64,000 nt of DNA from Takakia lepidozioides (taxonomy: Eukaryota > Streptophyta > Takakiopsida > Takakiales > Takakiaceae), in contig CM060733.1 of assembly GCA_030704615.1 (NCBI GenBank), positions 17,792,001 through 17,856,000 on the forward strand, given 5' to 3'. The position numbers and the translations under genes were made by a program. Of the stretch, positions 55,748-64,000 are shown piece after piece. The notes under the pieces were generated by a model. It made no database searches and was not told the DNA's origin. It saw only the letters and a program-made list of their open reading frames with translations. Within the stretch, counting starts at the first letter, position 1. Each line of letters begins with the position of its first letter.

Positions 55748-56820
55748 TGGGGTCGGGCAAGCCAAAGCGGAAGCTGAACGGCCCGAAAGATGATGATCCT
55801 GGTGAGCCCGATGGGGGCGACGTGTCACCAAAGCGGCCATTTGAGGATGCATGCTTTTGAAAGCGAGGCCGCTCAAGAACGGGAGGAATCTGAGGAGTCG
55901 GAGCCCGAGGAATTCCTGAGAGCTCCGACAGATCAACAGATGCCTCCCATGCCAACAGCCTTTTGGGAAGGGTTGTTGGCGCAGGTTGGCGGGACGTTGA
56001 AAGACGTGTTGAAGACGACTAATGTCACTTCCACTAAGACAAAGTTTAAGGTGAAGCCTAAGGAACCCGACACCTTCGAGGGCGTCCGAAATCGGAAAGC
56101 ACTCAAGCTCTAGCTCTTGGAGCTAGAGCAGTACTTCCGGGCGGCCAAGTTGAGTGACGAGGATCGGGTGGAAGTGGCTCCCACCTATTTGAGGGGCTAT
56201 GCTCAACAATGGTGGCAGAAACGCCTTCACGACCAAGGTCCAAACCCAGAAACCTTGAACTGGAGTGGGTTCAAGGAACTTATGAAGAGACAGTTTGTGC
56301 CCCTCAACGCGTCCTGGCTCGCCCGGGACAAGATGAGGAATTTGAAGCAAACGGATGACATTTGGGGATATGTTCAGGCCTTCAATGTGCTGTTGCTCGA
56401 AGTCGCGGATATGGCAGAACCAGAAATGGTCTTCAACTTTGTGGCGGGACTGGCCCCATGGGCTAGGCGGGGAGGAAAAGCCACCTAAGACTTTGAACGA
56501 GGCAATTAGGGCTGAATGTTTCTCGGATGTCTCTAAGGGCGAAAAACAAGGCCGTACGGAGCTGAACCACAAGAAAACCCGGCGGGAGGGTGACTCATTT
56601 CGACCGGAAAAGAAGTGGGATAGGCCACGCGACAACAATGGCACGTGGAAATCGAAGGGAGGGCCTTCACACGCCAAGACGACACCCGGTGTTCCGAAAG
56701 GAAAATCAGGTACGACGGCTTATGGCGGACAAAAGGCGACCTTTGAATGAGTGTGCTTTAATTGCGGGGAGCCCGGGCACATGGCTAAGAAGTGCGCAAA
56801 ACCCCGACAATGGAACATGA
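55748..56820 (+). pseudogene. Ty3 element 2 gag
   Basis: ATG at 55748 (MGSGKPKRKLNGPK) but the frame breaks near 55850. The capsid-like part continues in other frames: EPDTFEGVRN, LEQYFRAAKL, LRGYAQQWWQKRLHDQ, FKELMKRQFVP, typical retrotransposon gag. Stops at 56111 and 56486 and a shift near 56470 follow. The zinc knuckle CFNCGEPGHMAKKC (56752-56793) is perfect CX2CX4HX4C. Confidence 0.82.
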
Positions 56821-56939
56821 CTCGGGCGACCACAGAGCTGTCGGAAGATTCCATCAGCCGCTTGGTGGAAGCGATGGTCGCCAAGACTTGCAAGGTAGGC
56901 AACTACTCTTGTGAGTTGTATCAGGAAACTGGCGCCCTA

Positions 56940-57990
56940 CGTAAAGGGAGTCAGTTATTGTTCGTTAGTGGGATAATTTCCGGATTAATGTCAAAGGGGT
57001 ACATCCGGCCGAGTAAGACAGAGCCCCGTTGCTATTCGCAGACAAGAAGGATGGGATGTTGCGGATGTGTGTCGATTACAGGGCTCTGAATAAGGTGACT
57101 ATCAAGAACCGGTACCATTTGCCAAGGATCGACGACCTCTTCTATCGGTTGGCAGGAGCCAAGTATTTCAGCCGGATCGATTTGCGCTCCGGGTATCATC
57201 AGATCCGATTGGCGGAAGGAGATGAGGAGAAGACCGCGTGCATGACAAGATATGGTTCGTATGAGTTCTTGGTGATGCCTTTTGGGCTCACCAACGCACC
57301 CGCGACCTTTAGCACGCTAATGAACAGCCTTTTCCAGGAGTGGTTGGATGACTTTGTGATCGTATACATCGACGACATACTGGTGTACTCGAAAATAAAG
57401 GAAGAGCACTTGGAGCACCTCAAAAGGATGTTCCGGAAATTGCGGGAAGGGAAGCTGTTTGCCAAAGCTTCAAAGTGTGAATTCGAGGTCACCAAAGTGG
57501 AGTTCCTGGGGCATGTGATTACACAGGATGGGATCAAAATGGATGACAGAATGGTGAAAGCGATCTTGGACTGGGAGCCTCCGACTTCGGTCCCGGGAGT
57601 GCGATCCTTCCTAGGACTCGCCTCCTATTACCGGAAGTATGTGAGAAATTTCGCCAAGATCGCGGGGCCGCTGTCAGACCTTCTGTGTAAATCCAAAGTC
57701 TGGGTATGGAACACCTTTTGTGGCCAAGCTTTTGCCGAGTTGAAGCAGCGGATGGCGGAAGCTGCAGTCCTCAAAATCCCGGAGTTCGACCGTCCATTTG
57801 AGATTCATACGGATGCGTCGGACTTCGCAATAGGGGGTGTACTCATGCAGGATGGACGTCCAGTGGTTTACAAAAGTAAGAAACTGAATGAAGTGGAGCG
57901 ACGGTGGCCTACGCATAAGAAGGAAATGAAGGCGGTGGTGCATTGCCTTGAGCTTTGGCGCCACTATGTTGGTTCCAACCTGGTGAAGGT
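56940..57990 (+). pseudogene. Ty3 element 2 reverse transcriptase with truncated RNase H
   Basis: After [10 protein letters not shown] and a frameshift near 57030, a long open frame holds [81 protein letters not shown]. RNase H begins ([29 protein letters not shown]) and is cut after [13 protein letters not shown]. The RT catalytic Asp residues are intact. Confidence 0.88.
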
Positions 57991-57993
57991 GTT

Positions 57994-58175
57994 GTGTCAC
58001 CAATTGCTGAGGGGAGTGCCGGTACGAGCACCAACAATACTAATGGGTACACAAGACGAGGTGTGCGGTTTAGGCCACCTTCACCTTCAGTGTCTTCTGA
58101 GGAAGGTTCAGACTCGGAGTCAGGAGGATTCTCGCCGAGGGCGCAAGCCATTTCCATACCATTGTTGTGGGGGAG
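57994..58175 (+). mobile_element. gag N-terminal fragment of the methyltransferase-bearing Ty3 family
   Basis: In the frame of the 24-34 kb element it reads [15 protein letters not shown] and SIPLLWG, closely matching gag at 31557-31360. DNA similarity is roughly 75-80%. It shows a second, diverged member of that family near here, fused to another Ty3 element. Confidence 0.75.
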
Positions 58176-58560
58176 ATTTTTTTCAAGTTCCTTCTAAGAG
58201 GTCTCTCTTGTGATGTCGGGGAGTTGCAACCTTCACAGCCTTAGTGCCCAGCCCTAGTGTCGTCGTCGTTGTTATAGCCCTAGCGTCAGGCGTTGGGCGC
58301 CCCAACGACGCTTTTGCGACGCCGGGGCGTCGCAACGCCAAAAAATAAAATAAAATTGGTATTGCAAACCCCCGACGTCGCAAGAAAAAAAAACCCGTCG
58401 TAACCCTCCGTGGCGACGCACCTCTTTCCCCATTCATAGCCACCTTGCGACGGCTAGGCGTCGTAGCGAGGGATTGCGACGCCGGGGCGTCGAAAAAAAA
58501 AAAAGGGCCGCGGGGGTGGCGTCGCTAATGCCCCCCCCCCCCCCCCCACCCCTTTTCCTG
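58176..58560. repeat. CpG-rich palindromic repeats
   Basis: GCGACGCCGGGGCGTCG occurs at about 58316 and 58466, with related GGCGACGCA, GACGTCGCA and GCGTCGTAGCG. The block is far richer in CpG than its surroundings and ends in a C run (58529-58547). No gene is seen. Confidence 0.55.
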
Positions 58561-60479
58561 TAGTGGTGCAACCCCAGCCAGCCCCCAACCTCTCGCAAAG
58601 AATGCCTGGGATCTTTAAGGAGGCCATTCGTCAGCCTATCTTTGGGAATTATAACATTGACTCGTCTCAGCTGCTACCCCTCATTCCTAAATGGGCGAGC
58701 TGGGAGAAAGAAGGCTTCGTGCATGTAGCCAACATATGGGAAGTTTCATTCCAACCCCTCTTGTTGCTTCTGCTATGCGTAGTCGCCGGTCCAGAACCTC
58801 TTGGCCGGTTATTACTTCGCAGATTCCTGACTACCTTCGGTCCTTGCTGCTAAATTATAACAGGGACAGTTCCTTGCCTGCCTGGTTTGGTACAGCTGGG
58901 GGGAACTCAAATAGAGTGTTGCTTGGCCTTTCCTATTCTGTGGATGCAAGTACTGTGGATGGCCTGGGTTTTGAAATGCTAAAGTCTAGGAGTCTGGCTT
59001 TATTGGGGGAGAGGTCATCTCCCAAAGCTGACCTCTTCAAGGTCAGGCTCATTGACTGCTCATCAGGGATGGCTAATCCTTTGCCCCCGATGGGCCAAGA
59101 AACTGATTGGGCCATACATTCTCATTTTAATTGCTTTCTTTCTCTGCCCTTGGCTGGATTGCAGTTTGACCCCAGTGAGTGGTCTTAGATGGATAGGGCT
59201 CATTCCCCTTTCTTTGCCTATACTATTAAGCTTGGCTAATCTCTTATCTTTCCAGCTCAGTCTTTCTCCACTAAGTGGGTGAACAAGTGGGGCTTATCTC
59301 TGGGAGGGCAGGTGAACTGGACTCAGATTTGGAAGGAAATCTGGCGCAAAGATAGAGCTTCCAAGCTCTCTGCTTTTCTATGGAAAGTTGCGCATCATAT
59401 CCTACCAGTCAAGGTGTTCATGAGAACTGATAACGTGGACTGTGATCGGGGCTCATAAAACCCTGGAACATTGCCTGGTTGCCTGTCCTTTGGCAAAGAG
59501 AGTCTGGTCCCTAGTCATCAGTTTCTATTCGAACTGGGAATCTCTTCCCTCTCCTACCCCTACCCCCCTCCTTCTTCTTAATTGTGGGCAGGGTAGGAGT
59601 ATGCTTAAATGCCCGGTGTCGGGTTGTTTGCGTGCTCGTTCCCTGTGGGCAATCTGGAAGGCCAAATGTGCCTGGATTTTTAGGGAGGGAAATCGCCCAG
59701 TCTCAGGTCCATTCTGTTTAATGTATATATAGATTGAGAACTGAGGGGAGGAAAGCCTGGTTGGCTTTGTGTGCAGCTCTTCCCCGAGCTTCAGAATGCG
59801 GGCGCAGGGCGAAGTTTCTCAAGAGCTCCTAGTGCAAGAATGGCCTCCTCGGCACCAGACTGTCCGACACAACAATGCGCTGGAAAGACACCTTCCCCCC
59901 CCCCCCAATGGGAAATCTCTGGTTGATGGGAAGGAGTCCGACTTCAATTGGAGGCACAAGCACGCTAGGGATTCTAAATCTAGGGCTCACCTTAAGTTTT
60001 AGTGTTCAGCTTTAGTGCTCACAGCTTTGCTTGGACGTTATTGGGTTCTATCGTTTCAAGGCTCTATTGTTTTCAGGCACTGCTGTTATTTGTTGTGCTG
60101 GCTGTAGGTAGGTTATTTTCAGCTTTTAGGCTTGCTTGCTCTTTGACTTGGCAGTTCTGATTGTTGGTTGGCATCTTGCTATCCGCTTTCAGCTTCTGCT
60201 CTAGCTTTTGTTTCCAGGCTCGCAGCCCATCACCTCGCATTTGCTTTATCTGGGCTCTGCGGTGCTTCTTACTCTTTCATGGCCTCTCATTCAGACATTT
60301 CTCTTTCCTTCTCTTGGTCTCTCGGAATTATGGTCACGGGTGGTTATCCCCCCAGTAAGCCTTCACGGTCCCAGGGTGATTATTTTTTTCACTTCATTGT
60401 ACCTTCATCAATCCTTTAATAAATTTCCAGGGCCTCTGTCCCTGTTCTGTAATTTGTTTTTAAAAGAAAAAAAAAAAAC
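58561..60479 (+). pseudogene. 5'-truncated L1-type LINE 3' end with poly(A)
   Basis: Starts in the post-RT region (QPIFGNYNIDSSQ, WASWEKEGFVHVANIW) and continues through WTQIWKEIWRKDRASKLSAF, LWKVAHHILPVKVFM and HCLVACPLAKRVWSLV. This is the C-terminal zinc-binding (zf-RVT) region of plant L1-type LINEs. Stops and frameshifts occur (for example near 59188 and 59450). AATAAA at 60418-60423 is followed by a poly(A) tract at 60467-60478. No target-site duplication was found. Confidence 0.75.
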
Positions 60480-60574
60480 AATGCCATTTTGTTTTTCCCC
60501 TCATTGCCAAAATGGCAGGTGATAAGGTATGAATGGGGACAAAATGTAATATGAAGATATATGTGTAGTATGCT

Positions 60575-60812
60575 CTTCCTCTATATTCACTTCAGCTCTA
60601 TTATATTCACATTATATTCAGTTCATTCTCTTCAGATTTATCCCTCCAATTTAATCACATTTGGCAATTTTATCTTTTCGCTTTTGTTCCCTGCATTTAA
60701 TTTATTATTATTATTTTCTATCGAGGTGAGAACACAAAATATTTTGATTCTAAGTATTATATTTGGTTCTTAATTATTATCCTCAGGAATTACTGTCTCT
60801 GCGAGGGCCACT
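60575..60812 (+). repeat. AT-rich dispersed repeat, copy 3
   Basis: Same ordered blocks as 52560-52800 (minus) and 21690-21885, ending TTAATTATTATCCTCAGGAA then TTACTGTCTCTGCG. Confidence 0.65.
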
Positions 60813-61436
60813 GATGGTTCCGATGTTGTATTTAAATATTTATATTTTTATTGGCTCTGTCCCACAAGGGATAGCATTGTGGAGACATCTCACCTAGGCA
60901 GAGAACTAGGCTTATCCATTAAGCCTAGTCTATGGAGGGTTGATGGGCATGATTCATGAAGCCGTGGAAAAAGTTTCAAACAACAAACCCAAAATCACCC
61001 AAGGAAAGAGCAAGGACAAAGCCTCTTGTGGCGGAGCCGCTTGTTTCAATAATATCACCACAGCCTTTCAGTCAGTTTTATAATTAGGGTGGAGCCCTTA
61101 TGCCACTAGCTGCTTGTTTCAATAGAATTGAATGGACTTCCGTATTCTGTGTACCTCCCAAGAAAAAATAAAAAATGCAGGAAACCTCAAACAAACATCA
61201 TACCAAAATTGAATGCTGGCTTAATATATAGAGCAGTTTCATTGGGGCCTGTTCATTCTAGAGTGGTCTAGGAATTACTGTGGCCCAGGAATTAGAGTGG
61301 GGGGCTTATGTAGTAAGGCCAAGTGCAATAAGGAATGAGATCAAGGGGTCCAGAAAAAGAAGGGAGAATCGCGTGATGTATTAAATTGGCAAAATTTAGA
61401 TAGGGAGTCTTGTAGGGCTGACATGTGTCCATGGCC

Positions 61437-61506
61437 TTCTAGAAGGGTCCCAAGGTGGGGGGGCTTCTAGAAGGGTCTCACCACCCTGGGGGGGTATATA
61501 AGAGAG
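61437..61506 (+). promoter_or_regulatory. Two TTCTAGAA heat-shock elements and a TATA box
   Basis: TTCTAGAA at 61437-61444 and 61465-61472 are perfect TTCnnGAA motifs, 28 bp apart. TATATAAG starts at 61495. Spacing is typical of a heat-inducible core promoter. No open gene follows on this strand, so a noncoding transcript or LTR-derived promoter is likelier. Confidence 0.45.
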
Positions 61507-61527
61507 AGCCCCCCTTCTTACTACCTA

Positions 61528-61603
61528 CTTACTACTTACTAATTTAGTAAGTAGTGGCCTCTGCACTTACTACTTACTAAATTAGTAAATAGTGGCCTCT
61601 GCA
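61528..61603 (+). repeat. Tandemly duplicated palindrome
   Basis: Two units of about 38 bp. The first contains CTACTTACTAA-T-TTAGTAAGTAG (61532-61554), a perfect palindrome with a one-base centre; the second has one change. Each is followed by TGGCCTCTGCA. Confidence 0.7.
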
Positions 61604-62237
61604 GAGGCAGGCCCCCCCCCCCCAAAAAAAAGCAAACATGAATCTATTAATTAATAGAAACCACAATACCCACAACAACATGCTGAGGTTGAGAATTTAA
61701 TATACATTATACTTCAAGATACTTCAAGAAGATGGAATAGGGACTACTACCATATCTAACCGCACTTGCACCTCGATGTGTAATATGTAGAGCTATTCAG
61801 TATTATTGGATTGAGCATTTGAGCATTGGAATGTGGCACTCCTCTGCCCCGATAGAAATGGAGGACTACTGTCAAACTGGACTATAACTAGAAATATACA
61901 AATTTATGATGATGTAAGCCATTCCTGTCCTATGCCTGAGATGTAGGGAGATGTTTTGATGTCCCCCATGAAGGAATGAAAGGGGAGGTTGTGTGTTTCC
62001 CCCCCAATGTGGCTAACCAAATCCACAGGAGTCTAGTCTTTTTTCACACCTCTCTCTCTCCCCTAATTGCTTGCTTGCTTGATTAAGCTACCCAAGGACT
62101 GATTGAACTTTGCTCTATCCCATTCTGCATGAATGACTACCAGTATGCCAGCCTGGCTCTGCATCCGTGCCTCAATGTGAGGACCTACCTGTCTCTTGCA
62201 ACTCTGAAGCTCTTACTTCTGACATATGGAAGCTTAT

Positions 62238-63624
62238 CTACCAAGAAATGGCCCTCATGACAGGGAAGAGTTGGTGGTAGCCGTCAGGATTTGCTTGACG
62301 CCATTTCCACGCCACTGCCAAAGTCTCCTTCAAGTCCAGGTGTTTGGCTGTCCAGTTGAGCTCATGCTGTATCTTTGAGGGGTCACTGTAGACTTCAGCA
62401 TAGTCACCAGGACGCCTGTCGAAATACGTGACATTCATGTTCACCCCCGTGGCTTCCTTGCACGCTTCAACAAACTCTTTTACGGATTTGCCTGCCAGCA
62501 CTCCCACTCCCCTTGAGTGTGATTCCAAAGCTCATTTCAGTGTGCTTCATGCCCTTTATAACGTCCATGTTAAAACATTCTCACGTAGTTTGAGACATGC
62601 AGCAGGGCAACTTGACTAATGTAACTTTGCTGTTCAGCCAGTATCCTTCTCATGGACATTGCACCATTCATTCAGTTCATCTCTGCATTATGTTTCAATG
62701 GAGATCCTGCCGTCGCTAAGGATGACCATAAGGTGACTCTAGCACCAAAGAATGTGAAGCCACAGATCACATGCTTCACAAGAGCTTAACAGGCAAGATT
62801 TGTCGAGCAATTTCAGATCCAAATCACTAAGGCCAACAAAACACTGGAAAGGATGGTTGGATTCCCACCAACAAACCAAACAGATGACAGATGGGATCAA
62901 GGTGTCTGACCTTGGCCTGTTCCCACATTGTATATTAACCACTTTGCTGGAATTTGCATGTGCCAAGGCCTTGACATGGGCATCTACCAGGTCTGTGACA
63001 TGGATGTAATCACGTATACATGTCCCGTCCTTTGTACTGTAGTTTGTCCCATGCACCTGTCATCCCATCCCGTAACATAGGAATCAGGCCACCAAGACCG
63101 CAACACGTTCAGCCCACTGGGACACACCGACTCCCCATCTGGCCCTTAACACAAGCTATGGGTACTTGAGGTGCTGCACATACCTTCAGCCCTGGAATGT
63201 GATGCATCGCAGCATCAAAGCAGGCTCCTGATATTCGCCCATGAGATCGAAGCTCCGGTCTTGGTGCTTCTCCAAGTCTACCTTCTGGATCTGAGCCAAT
63301 CACGTTGAAGTACCTGAAACCACAGTTCAGTGCAGATACCATGTTCTTAGTGTGCCAGAACGCAAAGCAGAAGGAGCTGCAGTCAGACATTGAAGAATCC
63401 TCCCTTGCATGAAAGTAGGTTTCAACTTGAAAATGTTCACATGTTTCTTATGCTAAAGGTTCAGTCCATTGCCCTGAACACAGAACAGAGATGGAAAGGG
63501 AGAGACAGGAGGGAGAGGGGACATACCTAAGGATCATCACAGCTAAATTAGAGTTTGTATGCGCAAAATCCAAGATTATATCCTCTGCCATCTTCTTTGC
63601 CTTCCCATATGGATTGATTGGCAC
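62238..63624 (-). CDS. UXE: UDP-arabinose 4-epimerase (UDP-xylose 4-epimerase), C-terminal exons with a frameshift
   Basis: Exons 63624-63527, 63313-63184, 63056-62911, 62491-62238 (TAG); the 5' part lies beyond the window. [12 protein letters not shown] contains the YxxxK catalytic pair of short-chain epimerases. [47 protein letters not shown] and [11 protein letters not shown] match plant MUR4/UXE enzymes, which interconvert UDP-xylose and UDP-arabinose in the Golgi for wall polysaccharides. The third exon is 146 nt where 145 would keep frame: after NSSKV the expected [10 protein letters not shown] continues in the next frame, implying one extra G near 62940. This is either a sequencing error or a disabling mutation. 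The other junctions are in phase. Confidence 0.85.
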
Positions 63625-64000
63625 CTACACTCATGCATAGACTGCACATTCTTAAGCCACTCAAAGGGCAGCCTCAGCATTTCACTATTTCCTGCTGAAC
63701 CAACCATCTTATTACAATAGAGTACCAATGTATCTGTTAGTGAGTAGTCTTGCTTGTTGAAATTAGCTGACCATGCTTACAGGTGGTTTTATACATTCAT
63801 TCAAGCAACTGCTTTGAAAAGGAGATAAAGAGGTTGTCTGCAGCAACCACTGGTAGCACCATCATCTCTGTGGCTTTGCGGGGTCACTTTTTGCACATCT
63901 TTGTTAACACTTTGAGCACCAAGCATATTAATCAACAATGACAACCTCCTACAGAAACCTGAACCTACCCTACATTCATGTAATTAGGCAGCAATTGTGG
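63625..64000 (-). other. Upstream intron of the epimerase gene
   Basis: No further epimerase exon was recognised before the window ends; probably intron. Confidence 0.5.

Larger units (their letters stand above)
55691..58175 (+). mobile_element. Defective, chimeric Ty3/gypsy element 2
   Basis: Order: primer site, gag with zinc knuckle, RT, start of RNase H, then an abrupt switch at about 57990 to a gag N-terminal fragment of the methyltransferase-bearing family. Protease (between about 56900 and 56990) and integrase are missing. It is a different lineage from the element at 24-34 kb, with the commoner RT sequence style ([10 protein letters not shown]). Confidence 0.82.
60813..62237. other. 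Intergenic region before the epimerase gene
   Basis: No gene recognised. Includes the heat-shock-element/TATA block (61437-61501), a duplicated palindrome (61528-61603), a C run followed by an A run (about 61612-61630), and the 3' flank of the minus-strand epimerase. Confidence 0.5.

Noticed and set aside
55691-58175. Endogenous virus with an envelope gene
   Set aside because: No env-like frame; the content is ordinary Ty3 gag and RT.
1-64000. tRNA or rRNA genes
   Set aside because: No T-loop GTTCGAATC-type motif with a matching acceptor stem and no rRNA-like segment was seen by eye; a dedicated tRNA or rRNA scan was not possible.

Overview
The window is nuclear DNA of a green plant-lineage eukaryote. 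The genes have many short exons with GT/AG introns, there are nested retrotransposons and MITE-like repeats, and the gene families (lambda-class glutathione transferase, UDP-arabinose 4-epimerase, SDH assembly factor 4, mitochondrial carrier) fit a streptophyte. A Ty3 retrotransposon carrying a cytosine methyltransferase domain points towards a charophyte alga, because such captures have been described in charophytes and dinoflagellates. That placement is inference.

Layout. 1-18.5 kb: three tandem copies of a lambda-class GST gene (A truncated by the window edge, B, C), each with the same exon structure and an old antisense LINE fragment in the same intron. 18.5-23.3 kb: mostly noncoding, with a decayed L1-type relict and a promoter-like AT-rich block. 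23.3-34.3 kb: a minus-strand Ty3 element ordered gag, protease, C5 DNA methyltransferase, RT/RNase H, integrase, PHD finger, bounded by repeats. 34.3-35.6 kb: a hairpin element and a piggyBac-like MITE. 35.6-42.3 kb: a fourth, broken GST copy (D) split by a 4.8-kb LINE with a 17-bp target-site duplication; part of the LINE RT is inverted inside the element. 43.8-48.3 kb: a complete ten-exon mitochondrial carrier gene (minus). 50.8-51.2 kb: a single-exon SDHAF4 gene (plus). 52.5-54 kb: a dispersed repeat and a second piggyBac-like MITE. 55-58.2 kb: a defective Ty3 element fused to a gag fragment of the methyltransferase-bearing family. 58.5-60.5 kb: a 5'-truncated L1-type LINE with a poly(A) tail. 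62.2-63.6 kb: the 3' half of a UDP-arabinose 4-epimerase gene (minus) with one frameshift.

The host genes are not a pathway. GSTL concerns redox/thiol chemistry, SDHAF4 concerns complex II assembly, the carrier concerns mitochondrial transport, and the epimerase concerns cell-wall sugar supply. The main novelty is the mobile DNA: one polyprotein combining a DNA-methylation writer with a PHD histone-reader-type domain, now decayed by frameshifts and by four stop codons that all fit C-to-T changes. A second point is that the visible GSTL copies carry Ser where lambda GSTs normally carry the catalytic Cys.
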